From: Lysobacter arvi | GTDB lineage: Bacteria; Pseudomonadota; Gammaproteobacteria; Xanthomonadales; Xanthomonadaceae | NCBI GenBank assembly: GCA_031216755.1 | Contig: JARUHG010000003.1 | Location: 124,001 to 188,000, forward strand | Direction of reading: 5' to 3' | DNA: 64,000 nt | Shown here: positions 8,261-18,284 of the stretch, one piece after another | How the letters are laid out: every line of letters begins with the position of its first letter | Numbering within the stretch: position 1 is the stretch's first letter | Notes under the pieces: generated by a model | The model's input: only the letters and a program-made list of their open reading frames with translations | The model's database searches: none | Told to the model about the DNA's origin: nothing | Position numbers and translations under genes: made by a program

Positions 8261-10432
8261 TCAGCGCCGTTGCGCGTGCTCCACGCCCGGAAGCGCGGAC
8301 AGCTTGCCCAGCAGCGTGGACAGCTGGCCGTAGTCGCCGACGCGAAGTCGCAGCCGCAGGCGCACGCGCGCACCGTTGCGCTCGCTGTCGCTGCGGATGC
8401 TGACCACGTGCGCATTGCCCTGGGCGATCAGGTTGGTGACTTCCTTCAGCAGCCATTTGCGATCCAGCGCCAGCACTTCCACGTCGACCTCGTACCCGCT
8501 GCCGGCGCGGCCCCACTCCACCGGGAGCACGCGTTGCGGCTGGGCCGCGGCCAGCCGCTCAAATGCCGCGCAGCCCGGCCGATGGACGCTCACGCCGCGG
8601 CCACGGGTGAGGTACCCGACGATCGGTTCGCCCGGCAGCGGCTGGCAGCAGCGTGCGAGTTGCACCAGCAGGTTGCCGACGCCTTCGACCGTGAAATCCG
8701 TGGTGCGTCGAGGGGCACGTCGCGGCGGCGCCGGGGTGATGAGCGTGGTCGGTGCCGGTGCGGCGGCGGCCTGGGCGGCGGCTTCGCGGGCGCGTTCGTG
8801 CTCCAGCAACGCGCGACCGACCTGATGCGGACCGATGTCGCCCAGGGCGACCTGCACGTACACCTCGCCGTCGCTGGCGAGATTGAACTTCTCGCGAGCC
8901 GGGGCGAGGTCCGCGCCCAGCAGGCCCAGCCGCCGCAGTTCCTTGTCGAGCAGGTCCTTGCCCGCCGTTTCGTTGCGCGCGCGATCGAGCTTGTGGAACC
9001 AGGCGCGCACCTTGTCGCGCGAACGCCCGCTGGCGAGGAAGCCGTTGGCGGCGACCAGCCAATCGCGACGCGGCTCGCCCGTCTTGGCGGTAAGGATTTC
9101 CACGCGATCGCCGCTGCGCAGCTTGTGATCCAGCGGCACGATGCGTCCGTCCACCTTCGCGCCGCGGCACCGGTGCCCGACTTCGGTATGCACGTGGTAG
9201 GCGAAATCCAGCGGCGTGGCGCCGGTGGGCAGGTCGATCACCTCGCCCTTGGGCGTGAGCACGTAGATGCGGTCCTCGACCAGTTCCGTGTCGAACTCGC
9301 CAGCGAGCGATGCGTCCTCGCGTCCCGTCTCGCCGCCGCTTTCCAGCAGGCGGCGCATCCACGCGATCTTGCGATCGAACGCCGCGTCGGCGCTGTGGCT
9401 GCCGACTTCCTTGTATTTCCAGTGCGCGGCGACGCCGAGTTCGGCCTGCCGGTGCATCTCGTGCGTGCGGATCTGCACTTCGAGCGTCTTGCCTTCCGGG
9501 CCGATCACCGCTGTATGCAGCGAGCGGTAATCGTTGCGCTTGGGCCGCGCGATGTAGTCGTCGAACTCGCTCGGGATCGGCGTCCACGTCGCGTGCACCA
9601 CGCCCAGCGCGGCGTAGCAGTCGGCGAGGCCGTCGACGAGCACGCGCACCGCGCGCAGGTCGTACAGCTCGCCGATCGGCACGTTCTTGCGCTGCATCTT
9701 CTTCCAGATGCTGTAGATGTGCTTCGGACGGCCCGCGATGTCCGCCTCCAGCCCCTGCGCGGCCATCGCCTCGCGCAGCGTGCGCTTGACCTGCTCGATG
9801 TACCGTTCGCGATCGGCGCGCTTCTCGTCGAGCAAGCGTGCGATCTGCTGGTAGGTCGCCGGTTCCAGGTATCGGAACGCGAGGTCCTCCAGTTCCCACT
9901 TCAGTTGCCAGATGCCCAGCCGGTTGGCGAGCGGCGCGTGGATGTCGCGCGTGAGCATCGCCAGTTCGCGGCGCTCGTGCTCGGGCAGGCGCTCGGCGTG
10001 GCGCATGCGCGCGAGCTGCCGTGCGAGCAGGATCGGCACGACGCGCAGGTCGCGGACGATGGCCAGCAGCAGGCGACGCAGGCCTTCGTTGCCGGCCTGT
10101 CCGTGGCGCTGGGCGTGGAGCTCCCAGACCTGCCCGGCGGCGCGCTGGCCTTCCAGCAGGGGCGAAATGCCGGGGAAATCGCGCTCGATGCGACCGCGCA
10201 GCGCCTGTTCCCACGCGGGGTACGCGTGCAGGATCGCCGCCGCGACGCTGTCGCCGTCGGCGCCGAGCAGCGCCAGCGCGTCGAGCATGCTGTCGACGAT
10301 CTCCGGCGGATCGCCGCCGTCCGGCGCCACCGTCGTCGCCACCTGCTGCAGCGCGCGGTGCAGCGGCGCGGGAATTCCCGCGCCGGCGGGATGCGCCAGC
10401 GCCGGATGCGGCGTGGGAGACGGTGTTGCCAT
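8261..10432 (-). CDS. relA: RelA-type (p)ppGpp synthetase
   Basis: Stringent-response enzyme that transfers pyrophosphate from ATP to GTP or GDP on stalled ribosomes. At 723 residues it is close to E. coli RelA. The N-terminal hydrolase domain has lost its catalytic HD and ED residues (for example AAAILHAYP), so hydrolysis is unlikely. The synthetase domain has GRPKHIYSIWKKM, YDLRAVRVLV and the EFDD motif (about 289-292), which is RelA-type rather than the RFKD of bifunctional SpoT/Rel. A TGS domain (YVLTPKGEVIDLP to RCRGAKVDGRIVPL), a Cys-containing region (ARCCQPLPGEPIVGYLTRGRG) and a C-terminal ACT domain follow. It diverges from the exported-protein gene at 10514. Confidence 0.95.
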   Translation of the reverse strand: MATPSPTPHPALAHPAGAGIPAPLHRALQQVATTVAPDGGDPPEIVDSMLDALALLGADGDSVAAAILHAYPAWEQALRGRIERDFPGISPLLEGQRAAGQVWELHAQRHGQAGNEGLRRLLLAIVRDLRVVPILLARQLARMRHAERLPEHERRELAMLTRDIHAPLANRLGIWQLKWELEDLAFRYLEPATYQQIARLLDEKRADRERYIEQVKRTLREAMAAQGLEADIAGRPKHIYSIWKKMQRKNVPIGELYDLRAVRVLVDGLADCYAALGVVHATWTPIPSEFDDYIARPKRNDYRSLHTAVIGPEGKTLEVQIRTHEMHRQAELGVAAHWKYKEVGSHSADAAFDRKIAWMRRLLESGGETGREDASLAGEFDTELVEDRIYVLTPKGEVIDLPTGATPLDFAYHVHTEVGHRCRGAKVDGRIVPLDHKLRSGDRVEILTAKTGEPRRDWLVAANGFLASGRSRDKVRAWFHKLDRARNETAGKDLLDKELRRLGLLGADLAPAREKFNLASDGEVYVQVALGDIGPHQVGRALLEHERAREAAAQAAAAPAPTTLITPAPPRRAPRRTTDFTVEGVGNLLVQLARCCQPLPGEPIVGYLTRGRGVSVHRPGCAAFERLAAAQPQRVLPVEWGRAGSGYEVDVEVLALDRKWLLKEVTNLIAQGNAHVVSIRSDSERNGARVRLRLRLRVGDYGQLSTLLGKLSALPGVEHAQRR

Positions 10433-10513
10433 GGCGCAGGAGCGGTTCGGGGCGAGGGTTCGGCGTCGTGGGGACGGTCTACACTAGCCCGCAACCGACT
10501 GGAGGAACAGCGC

Positions 10514-11002
10514 ATGACCCGCACCGCCCCCGCCCGCCTTCTCGCGCTCGCCGCGTTGCTGCCACTGGCCACCACGGCGCTGGCGCAGGAGAAGATCGAA
10601 CAGCAGATGTCGTACGAGCAGTTCAAGGCGTCGGGCCTGGACAAACTGTCGGCGGGCGAACTGGCGAACCTCAACGCCTGGCTGCAGGGCAAGCTGGAAG
10701 TCGAAACGGCCAAGGCGGCCGAGGTCGCCGTGCAGGCGTCCGGCGACGACCGCCGCGGGCTGGCCGAACGCGAGTCCCGCGACCCGGTTTCCGCGGCCCT
10801 CACCGGCGCGTTCACCGGCTTCGGCAAGGGCCGCCAGTTCACGCTCGACAACGGCCAGGTGTGGCAGCAGATCGACGACGCGTCGCTGTCGGCCAAGCTC
10901 GACAACCCGAAGGTGCGCATCACGCCCAGCCTGCTCGGCGGCGCGTGGTATCTCGCGGTCGACGGCTACAACACGCGCGCGAAGGTGCAGCGCGTGAAGT
11001 GA
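10514..11002 (+). CDS. Exported small protein, paralogue of next gene
   Basis: A 162-residue protein with a Sec signal peptide (cleavage likely after LATTALAQ, about residue 25). The mature part starts with a helical, charged region containing YEQFKASGLDKLSAGELANLNAWLQ. It ends in a compact beta-rich domain with FTLDNGQVW, PKVRITPSLLGGAWYLAV and VQRV. A good ribosome-binding site (GGAGGA) lies at 10501. The next gene shares the same layout, so this is a tandem duplication. Function unknown; the C-terminal part could be SH3-like, and a periplasmic location is inferred from the signal peptide. Confidence 0.85.
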   Translation: MTRTAPARLLALAALLPLATTALAQEKIEQQMSYEQFKASGLDKLSAGELANLNAWLQGKLEVETAKAAEVAVQASGDDRRGLAERESRDPVSAALTGAFTGFGKGRQFTLDNGQVWQQIDDASLSAKLDNPKVRITPSLLGGAWYLAVDGYNTRAKVQRVK

Positions 11003-11058
11003 CTTCGGCTCAGGCCGTTCTTCGATTCCCTTCTGGCTTCCGCTTGACGAGGTGTCCG

Positions 11059-11562
11059 ATGCGCTGGTCGTTGCCGTTCGCCGCCGTGATGTCGCTGTCC
11101 GCGTTCCTGCCGTGGTCGATCGCGCAGGCCGCCGAAAAAACGTACGTCCCCATCGAGGAGCGCCTGAGCGACGAGCAGATGCAGGCCACCGGCCTGGACA
11201 CGCTCAGGCCCGATCAACTGGCCCTGCTCAACCGCCTGCTCAGCGAGGATCGCGCCGAAGTGGCGCGCGCGGTCGAAGCCGAGGTGGTCGCCAAGCAGGC
11301 GCAGGACAGCGCGGGCCGGCGGCCGGAACGCGTCGAACGCCAGGCGGTCACCGGCACCATCGCGGGCGAACTGCGCCGCTGGGCGACGGGGCAGACCGTC
11401 CAGCTCGACAACGGGCAGCGCTGGCGGGTCATCCAGGGCGATGTGTATTTCTCGTCGCCGGTGACCAATCCCAAGGTCACCATCGCGCCCGGGTTCCTCG
11501 GCGCGTGGTGGATGCGCATGGAGGACGACACGCCGGCCGTGAAGGTGCAGCGCGTCGACTGA
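11059..11562 (+). CDS. Exported small protein, paralogue of previous gene
   Basis: A 167-residue protein with a Sec signal peptide ending near SIAQAAEK. It shares with its neighbour the block DEQMQATGLDTLRPDQLALLN, the motif VQLDNGQRW, then PKVTIAPGFLGAWWM and a terminal VKVQRV. The spacing of these blocks is conserved, while overall identity looks moderate, so the duplication is old. Fifty-six bases separate the two genes, so they are probably one transcript. It ends 12 bases from the convergent hrpA stop. Function unknown. Confidence 0.85.
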   Translation: MRWSLPFAAVMSLSAFLPWSIAQAAEKTYVPIEERLSDEQMQATGLDTLRPDQLALLNRLLSEDRAEVARAVEAEVVAKQAQDSAGRRPERVERQAVTGTIAGELRRWATGQTVQLDNGQRWRVIQGDVYFSSPVTNPKVTIAPGFLGAWWMRMEDDTPAVKVQRVD

Positions 11563-11574
11563 CGCGCTTGCGCT

Positions 11575-14500
11575 TCACCGGCGCAGCTGCGTGAGCCGCT
11601 GCGCCAGCTTCTTCGGCGACACGCCGCCGCGCGTTCCCAGCTCCTGGGCGAACAGCGACACGCGCAGTTCCTCCAGATCCCAACGCAATGCCTGCCAGTC
11701 CGGCGCATCGGCCTCGCCGCTTCGCACCGCTTCGGCGAGTGCGTCGGCGAACGGCTTGAGCTCCAGCATCCGCGCCTGGTCGCGCACCGGATCGCGCAAC
11801 GCGCGCTCGCCGCGCAACGCAAGCGCCCTCAGGTAGCGCGGGTACTCGCGCAGCGCATCGGCGGACACGCTGCGCAGGAAGCCCGGCGGCGTCAGCGATG
11901 CGAGGTGCGCACGCATGTCGTCCAGATTGCCGCTCGCCCAGCCCATCAACGGCGATTCGAGCTTCGCGCGTGCGTCGGCGACGGCCGCGAGGATCATTTC
12001 GGCCTGCTTGAGCCGCTCCATCGCCTCGCCGAACACCTGCCTGCCGATCTCGTCGCGCCGCATCGCGAACGTGGCCGCATCGCGAATGCCGGCGACCGCG
12101 GCATCGTCCGTCATCGACGCGAACGCACCATCGACCAGGTCCGCGCGCAGGCGATCGCCTTCCTTGAGCCCGTCCACGCGAGGCGCCGCGGCTTCGATCG
12201 AGGCGTAAAGCAGCCCCATCTTCGGCGTGACCGGCAATTGCTTGCGCGCCTGCTTGAGTTTGTCGGCCAGTGCGATCGCGATCAGGCGACGCACGCCGCG
12301 CGGGTGCTCGCGCACGGCGACCTCGCGATCCGCGTGCACGCGCAGCGACGCGCTGTCGCCGTCGTCGTGCAGGGCCGGATACGCCGGCACGCCGCCGGCG
12401 CCCGGCACCGACGCCGGGATCGGCGCGTCCGGGAAGGTGGTCAGCCCGCGTTGCGCGAGCCCATCGGCGGCCTTCGCCGCGAACGCCGCCGCCGCGCGCT
12501 CGCCGAAGCGCTCGCGCAGGTCGTCGAGGTCGCGCGATTCGGCCAGAACGGTCTTGCCGTCGCGATCGAACAGGCGCAGGTTCATGCGCAGGTGCGGCTC
12601 CAGCGCGCACTCGTCGAACTCCGTCGGGGCGACGCCCACGCCGCCGAGCCGGTGCAGGAAGCGCGCAAACTCGCCGGTGATGCTGTCCGCGGAGGGTTGC
12701 GGATGCGCTTCGTGGAAGGCGCGCGCGAAGTCCGGCGCCGGCACGAAGTTGCGCCGGACCGGCTTGGGCAAGGTCTTGATCAGCGCAGCCGCCTTGTCCT
12801 GCACGAAGCCCGGCGCGAGCCAGGTGAGGCGCACCGGATCGAGCGCGTTGAGCAGATGCAGCGGAACGGCGAGCGTCATGCCGTCGTCCGACGCGCCCGG
12901 TTCGAAGCGGTACTTCACGGCGAGCCGCACGTTGCCCAGCGCGAGGTACGGCGGGAAACGCACGGCGTCGCTCTCGTCGCCAATCATCAGGTCCGACAGC
13001 GACCACTCCAGCGCAGCCTTCTCGGCCGCCGGCAACTTGCCGTACCACGCATCCAGTGCCTGCGTGTTGTGCACGTTCGCCGGCAGGCGGTCGAGGTACC
13101 ACTGCGCCATCCATTCCTCGTCGACGACCAGGCCGCTGCGACGCTGCTTGGCCTCTTCTTCGCGCGCCTTCGCCAGCGTGGCGAGGTTGCGCGAAAGGAA
13201 CGGGCTGCGCGTGTTGATCTCGCCGGTCACCAGCGCGTCGCGCGCGAAGATTGCACGGCTTTCCTCGGGGAACAGCGCGCCGTAATGCACCGGCCGTTTC
13301 GGCGCGAGCACCAGCCCGAACAGGCTGATCTGCTCGCTGCCGATCACGCGGCCCTGCGAGCGCGACCAGCGCGGATCGTGCTGGCGGCGCGACAACAGAT
13401 GCGGCAACTCGCTGATCGCCCAGTCGGGCTCGATCGCCGCATTGGTGAGCGCCCACACGCGCTCGGTGTCGAGCAGCGTCGCCGACAGCACCCACGGCGG
13501 CGGCTTCTTCGCGAGCGGCGAGCCCGGGAAGAGCTGGAACTTGCGCCCGCGCGGGCCGTCGTATCCCTTGTCACCGCGCGTGCCGATCTGCGTCGGCAAG
13601 CCGGCGAGCAGCGCCTTGTGCAGCGTGGCGTAGGCGGACTGATCGATCGTGCCGTGTTCGTTGGTCGCGGCGCGGGACTCCTTCCATTGCAGCTCTTCGC
13701 CCATCAGCTTGAGCTGGCGGTGCAGCTCGCGCCATTCGCGCATGCGCAGGAAGCCGAGGAAGTGCTTCTCGCACCAGCCGCGCAGTTTCGATTGCGTCAG
13801 CTCCTCGTGCGCGGCGTTGTACGCATTCCACAGCTTGAGGATGCCGACGAACTCCGATTTCGGATCGGCGAACTGCGCATGCGCGTTGTCGGCGGCGGCA
13901 CGCTGGTCGGCCGGGCGTTCGCGCGGGTCCTGGATGCCGAGGAAGGAGGCGACGACCAGCATCTCGCGCAGCACGCCATGCTCGTTGGCGGCCACCAGCA
14001 TGCGCGCGAGCTTCACGTCGACCGGCAGGCGCGACATCAGTTTGCCGACCGGCGTCAGGCGGCGGCGGCTGTCGTCCGTGACGATGTCGATCGCGCCCAG
14101 TTCGGCCAGTTGCTGCCAACCGTCGGCGATCGCGCGCGGATCGGGCGGCTCGAGGAACGGGAACTCCTCGATGCGGCCCAGCCCGAGCGACAGCATGCGC
14201 AGGATCACGCCGGCCAGCGCGGCGCGCCGGATTTCCGGGTCGGTGTAGCGCGGGCGGGATTCGAAATCCGGCTCGGAGTACAGGCGATAGCACGTGCCTT
14301 CGCTGATGCGCCCGCAGCGGCCCTTGCGCTGGTCGGCGCTGGCCTGGCTCACCGGTTCGATGTGCAGCCGATCGAGCTTGCCGCGCGGGCTGTAGCGCTT
14401 CACGCGCGCGAGGCCGGGATCGACGACGTAGCGGATGCGCGGCACCGTCAGCGAGGTCTCGGCAACGTTGGTCGCGAGCACGATGCGCCGCTTCGGACCC

Positions 14501-15546
14501 GGATTGAACACGCGATCCTGGTCGCGTACCGACAATCGCGCGTACAGCGGCAGGACTTCGGTTTCGCGGTACTTGCGTCGTTCCAGCGCGAGGTGTGCAT
14601 CGCGGATCTCGCGCTCGCCCGGCAGGAAGATCAGCACGTCGCCGCGCGGATCCTCGCGCGTGATCTCGTCGCACGCGGACACGATGCCGTCGTTGACGGT
14701 GCGCTCGCCCTCGTCTTCGCCCTCTCCCTCGAGGGGGCGATAGCGTACCGACACGGGGTAGCTGCGGCCTTCGACGTTCACCACCGGCGCGCCGCCGAAG
14801 TGCGCGGCGAAACGCTCGGTGTCGATCGTGGCCGACGTGACGATGACCTTCAGGTCCTTGCGCCTGGCCAGCAGCTGCTTGAGGTAGCCGAGCAGGAAAT
14901 CGATGTTGAGGCTGCGTTCGTGCGCCTCGTCGATGAGGATGGTGTCGTACTGCGACAGCCAGCGGTCCGACTGGATCTCGGCCAGCAGGATGCCGTCGGT
15001 CATGAACTTCACCGCGGTCTGCTCGCCGACGTTCTCGGTGAAGCGCACCTGGTAGCCGACCGCGCCGCCCACCTGCGTCTGCAGTTCCTCGGCCACGCGT
15101 CGCGCCACGGCGCGGGCCGCGATGCGCCGCGGCTGGGTGCAGCCGATCATGCCCGCCGCGCCGCGGCCGGCGGCCAGGCAGAGCTTGGGCAACTGGGTGG
15201 TCTTGCCCGAGCCGGTTTCGCCGGCGATCACCACCACCGGATGCGCGCGGATCAACTCGACGATCTCCTCGGCCTTGGCGGCGATCGGCAGATCGGGGTC
15301 GACCGGCGCGGCAGGCAGCGACGCGGTGCGGGCTTCGCGCTGCGCCACCGACGCCGCCAGCGCCTGCGCGAAGGCGTCGCGCGCGCGGTCGTCGGCGGGC
15401 TTGCCGCTCCAGCGCGACCACAGTCCATGCAGGCGTCCACGGTCCCGACTCAGCGCGCCGTCGATGGCGCGCCGGGCCTGGCGTAACGCATTGCTGACAC
15501 CGGGCTGACTAGACTCCGCCGGGTCCATAGACTTCATCGATTGCAT
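11575..15546 (-). CDS. hrpA: ATP-dependent RNA helicase HrpA
   Basis: DEAH-box RNA helicase of 1323 residues, close to the 1300 of E. coli HrpA, which works in mRNA processing and rescue of collided ribosomes. Motif I GETGSGKTTQLPK is at about 109-121, followed by TQPRRIAARAVA, motif II DEAHERS, motif III SATIDTERF, and motif VI QRKGRCGRIS preceded by TNVAETSLTVP. HA2/OB-fold regions and the long HrpA-specific C-terminal domain follow. Three closely spaced Met codons (15546, 15537, 15528) could start it. It diverges from dps across a short gap. Confidence 0.95.
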   Translation of the reverse strand: MQSMKSMDPAESSQPGVSNALRQARRAIDGALSRDRGRLHGLWSRWSGKPADDRARDAFAQALAASVAQREARTASLPAAPVDPDLPIAAKAEEIVELIRAHPVVVIAGETGSGKTTQLPKLCLAAGRGAAGMIGCTQPRRIAARAVARRVAEELQTQVGGAVGYQVRFTENVGEQTAVKFMTDGILLAEIQSDRWLSQYDTILIDEAHERSLNIDFLLGYLKQLLARRKDLKVIVTSATIDTERFAAHFGGAPVVNVEGRSYPVSVRYRPLEGEGEDEGERTVNDGIVSACDEITREDPRGDVLIFLPGEREIRDAHLALERRKYRETEVLPLYARLSVRDQDRVFNPGPKRRIVLATNVAETSLTVPRIRYVVDPGLARVKRYSPRGKLDRLHIEPVSQASADQRKGRCGRISEGTCYRLYSEPDFESRPRYTDPEIRRAALAGVILRMLSLGLGRIEEFPFLEPPDPRAIADGWQQLAELGAIDIVTDDSRRRLTPVGKLMSRLPVDVKLARMLVAANEHGVLREMLVVASFLGIQDPRERPADQRAAADNAHAQFADPKSEFVGILKLWNAYNAAHEELTQSKLRGWCEKHFLGFLRMREWRELHRQLKLMGEELQWKESRAATNEHGTIDQSAYATLHKALLAGLPTQIGTRGDKGYDGPRGRKFQLFPGSPLAKKPPPWVLSATLLDTERVWALTNAAIEPDWAISELPHLLSRRQHDPRWSRSQGRVIGSEQISLFGLVLAPKRPVHYGALFPEESRAIFARDALVTGEINTRSPFLSRNLATLAKAREEEAKQRRSGLVVDEEWMAQWYLDRLPANVHNTQALDAWYGKLPAAEKAALEWSLSDLMIGDESDAVRFPPYLALGNVRLAVKYRFEPGASDDGMTLAVPLHLLNALDPVRLTWLAPGFVQDKAAALIKTLPKPVRRNFVPAPDFARAFHEAHPQPSADSITGEFARFLHRLGGVGVAPTEFDECALEPHLRMNLRLFDRDGKTVLAESRDLDDLRERFGERAAAAFAAKAADGLAQRGLTTFPDAPIPASVPGAGGVPAYPALHDDGDSASLRVHADREVAVREHPRGVRRLIAIALADKLKQARKQLPVTPKMGLLYASIEAAAPRVDGLKEGDRLRADLVDGAFASMTDDAAVAGIRDAATFAMRRDEIGRQVFGEAMERLKQAEMILAAVADARAKLESPLMGWASGNLDDMRAHLASLTPPGFLRSVSADALREYPRYLRALALRGERALRDPVRDQARMLELKPFADALAEAVRSGEADAPDWQALRWDLEELRVSLFAQELGTRGGVSPKKLAQRLTQLRR

Positions 15547-15625
15547 TGCCTGATAGAAACCATTTCACATCGCGGTCGGCACGGCCTATTGTCGCCGCAA
15601 TGCCATGATCGAAGGGAGAACTCCA

Positions 15626-16180
15626 ATGGCCAAAGCCAAGAACGACAAGCCCGCCAAACCCCAGAAGTCCGACAAGTCCCCGCTCACGCCGACCGCCAGC
15701 AGCCAGGCGATCGACATCGGCATCAGCGGCGGCGACCGCAGGAACATCGCCGAAGGCCTGTCGCGCTTCCTGTCGGACAGCTTCACGCTGTACCTGAAGA
15801 CCCACAATTTCCACTGGAACATCACCGGGCCGATGTTCAACAGCCTGCACGTGATGTTCGAAACCCAGTACACCGAGCAGTGGACCGCCCTGGACGAGAC
15901 CGCCGAACGCATCCGTGCGCTGGGCTTCAACGCGCCGGGTTCGTATGCGGAATTCATCCGCCTGAGCTCGATTCCGGAGGAGCCCGGCCTGACCGAAGCC
16001 CCCGACTGGAAGGAAATGGTCCGCCAGCTGGTCGCCGGCAACGAGGCCGTGGCCCGCACGGCGCGCAAGGTCCTCAAGACGGCCGACGAAGCCGGCGACG
16101 ACCCGACCGTCGACCTGATGACCCAGCGCCTCCAGACCCACGAGAAGTACGCGTGGATGCTCCGCTCGCTCCTGGAGTGA
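15626..16180 (+). CDS. dps: Dps family ferritin-like DNA-protection protein
   Basis: Dps-type ferritin that oxidises and stores iron inside a 12-subunit shell and can coat DNA under stress. The 184-residue protein has a Lys-rich N-terminal tail (MAKAKNDKPAKPQKSDKS), typical of DNA-binding Dps, then the four-helix core. The ferroxidase pattern is visible as KTHNFHWNITGPMF followed by HVMFETQYTEQWTALDETAERIR. The ATG at 15626 is preferred over 15605 because GAAGGGAGA sits just upstream. A strong hairpin terminator follows at 16223, so it is probably monocistronic. Confidence 0.92.
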   Translation: MAKAKNDKPAKPQKSDKSPLTPTASSQAIDIGISGGDRRNIAEGLSRFLSDSFTLYLKTHNFHWNITGPMFNSLHVMFETQYTEQWTALDETAERIRALGFNAPGSYAEFIRLSSIPEEPGLTEAPDWKEMVRQLVAGNEAVARTARKVLKTADEAGDDPTVDLMTQRLQTHEKYAWMLRSLLE

Positions 16181-16222
16181 TGGCGGTGCGGTGAGGCCGA
16201 TTCAAGGCTTCGCCCGATCCAG

Positions 16223-16256
16223 CCCCTCTCCCGCCGGGAGAGGGGTTTTGTTTTTT
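16223..16256 (+). terminator. Rho-independent terminator of dps
   Basis: A perfect 10-bp stem, CCCCTCTCCC (16223-16232) pairing with GGGAGAGGGG (16236-16245), closes a three-base loop. TTTTGTTTTTT follows directly. It lies 43 bases after the dps stop and before recQ. Confidence 0.95.
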
Positions 16257-16347
16257 GGCGCCTGCTGCCCGGAAACCGCACGCATGCCCGTGCGGCGGCA
16301 GCGACGTTTCCGAATGCCTGCGACGACCCGCCGGCTAAACTAGGCGC

Positions 16348-18162
16348 ATGTCAGACCCCGCACTCGATCTGCTCCGCCGCGTTTTCGGTCATCCCGACTT
16401 CCGGGGCGAACAGCGGCAGATCGTCGAACACGTCACCGGTGGCGGCGACGCCCTCGTCCTCATGCCCACCGGCGGCGGCAAGTCGCTGTGCTACCAGTTG
16501 CCCGCGCTGCTGCGCGAGGGTTGCGCACTGGTCGTCTCGCCGCTCATCGCCCTGATGCAGGACCAGGTCGAGGCGCTGCGCCAGCTCGGCGTTCGTGCGG
16601 CCTACCTGAATTCCACGCTCGACGCGAACGACGCGGCCGACGTCGAACGCCAGCTGCTCTCGGGCGAGCTGGACCTGCTCTACGTCGCGCCCGAACGCCT
16701 GCTGACGAACCGCTTCCTCTCGCTGCTCGACCGGGCGCGCATCGGGCTGTTCGCCATCGACGAAGCGCACTGCGTGTCGCAATGGGGCCACGATTTCCGG
16801 CCGGAGTACCGGCAGCTGACCGTGCTGCACGAGCGCTGGCCGGAGGTTCCGCGCATCGCCCTGACCGCGACCGCCGACGCGCCGACGCGGCGCGAGATCG
16901 CCGAGCGGCTCGCGCTGGAAGACGCACGGCAGTTCGTCAGTTCGTTCGACCGTCCGAACCTGCGCTATCGCATCGTCCACAAGGATGGCGGCGGCGTGCG
17001 CCAGCTGCTGGATTTCCTCGACTCCCATCGCGGCGAAAGCGGCATCGTCTATGCGTTCTCGCGCAAGCGCGTGGAAACCGTCGCCGAGCAGCTGCAGGCT
17101 GCGGGCATCAACGCCCTCCCCTACCACGCCGGGTTGGACGCCTCGCTGCGCGCGCAGAACCAGCGGCGTTTCCTGCAGCAGGACGGCATCGTGATGGTGG
17201 CGACGATCGCCTTCGGCATGGGCATCGACAAACCGGACGTGCGGTTCGTCGCCCACGTCGATCTGCCCAAGTCGATCGAAGGGTATTACCAGGAAACCGG
17301 CCGCGCCGGGCGCGACGGCGAAGCGGCCGAGGTCTGGCTCAGCTACGGTCTGGGCGACGTGGTGAACCTGCGCCAGCTGATCCAGCAGGGCGAAGCCGGC
17401 GAGGAACGCAAGCGATTGGAGCTGCGCAAACTCGACGCATTGCTGGGCTATTGCGAATCCACCCAATGCCGCCGACAGGCGTTGCTCGGCTGGTTCGGCG
17501 AAGCCCACGCCGGGGCCTGCGGAAATTGCGACAACTGCCTCGAACCGCCACGCAGCTGGGACGGCACGCAGGCCGCGCGCAAGGCGCTTTCGTGCGTGTA
17601 CCGCACGGGACAGCGGTTCGGCGCCGGGCACGTCATCGACGTGCTCCGCGGCGTGGAAACCGACAAGGTGAAGCAATGGGGCCACGAGGGCCTCAGCACG
17701 TGGGCGATCGGCCGCGACCTGGACGAGCGACAGTGGCGAGGCGTGTTCCGCCAGTTGGTCGCGGGCGGGCTGCTGGAGGCGGACATCGAACATCACGGGG
17801 CGCTTCGCCTGACCGCGCTGAGTGGCCCGGTGCTGCGTGGCGAGGTGGAACTGCGCTTCCGCCACGAACCCGGGAAACCCGCGCGCGGCCGCCGTACGCG
17901 CGGCGGCGCGGCGGCGGCGGTCGCGGTGGATCTGGACCCCGAATCGCAGCTTCGCTTCGATGCGCTGCGCGAATGGCGCAGCAACACCGCGCGCGAGCAG
18001 AACGTCCCCGCGTACGTGATCTTCCACGACAGCACGCTGCGCGCGATCGCCCAGGCCGCGCCGGACGACCTGGACGAACTCTCCCGGGTTCCCGGCATCG
18101 GCGCGAGCAAACTGGATCGCTACGGCGAGGCCGTGCTCCAGCAGTTGTTCGACGCCGCCTAG
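16348..18162 (+). CDS. recQ: ATP-dependent DNA helicase RecQ
   Basis: 3'-5' DNA helicase of the RecF recombination pathway, 604 residues (E. coli 609). Motif I is [16 protein letters not shown], motif Ia [13 protein letters not shown], motif [19 protein letters not shown] (including the RecQ aromatic loop), motif [10 protein letters not shown], and motif [12 protein letters not shown]. The RQC zinc site is seen as CESTQCRRQ followed by CGNCDNC. A C-terminal HRDC domain (about 525-600, [22 protein letters not shown]) is present. The gene sits behind the dps terminator and so needs its own promoter, which I cannot pinpoint. Confidence 0.97.
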   Translation: MSDPALDLLRRVFGHPDFRGEQRQIVEHVTGGGDALVLMPTGGGKSLCYQLPALLREGCALVVSPLIALMQDQVEALRQLGVRAAYLNSTLDANDAADVERQLLSGELDLLYVAPERLLTNRFLSLLDRARIGLFAIDEAHCVSQWGHDFRPEYRQLTVLHERWPEVPRIALTATADAPTRREIAERLALEDARQFVSSFDRPNLRYRIVHKDGGGVRQLLDFLDSHRGESGIVYAFSRKRVETVAEQLQAAGINALPYHAGLDASLRAQNQRRFLQQDGIVMVATIAFGMGIDKPDVRFVAHVDLPKSIEGYYQETGRAGRDGEAAEVWLSYGLGDVVNLRQLIQQGEAGEERKRLELRKLDALLGYCESTQCRRQALLGWFGEAHAGACGNCDNCLEPPRSWDGTQAARKALSCVYRTGQRFGAGHVIDVLRGVETDKVKQWGHEGLSTWAIGRDLDERQWRGVFRQLVAGGLLEADIEHHGALRLTALSGPVLRGEVELRFRHEPGKPARGRRTRGGAAAAVAVDLDPESQLRFDALREWRSNTAREQNVPAYVIFHDSTLRAIAQAAPDDLDELSRVPGIGASKLDRYGEAVLQQLFDAA

Positions 18163-18284
18163 GGCCGCCCGAGGCTGGCCGACACCGGTGGCCGACTCGC
18201 GCGGTGCGCCCGGTTTCCTCGCGCGCCCCACACATCCCGGCGGCTAGCCTGAAGTTCCGCCACGTCAGGGTCGTGGAGGCCAGA

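Noticed and set aside
11905-15486. 1193-codon plus-strand open frame
   Set aside because: Lies fully antisense to hrpA. It is a composition artefact of high-GC DNA with no domain content.
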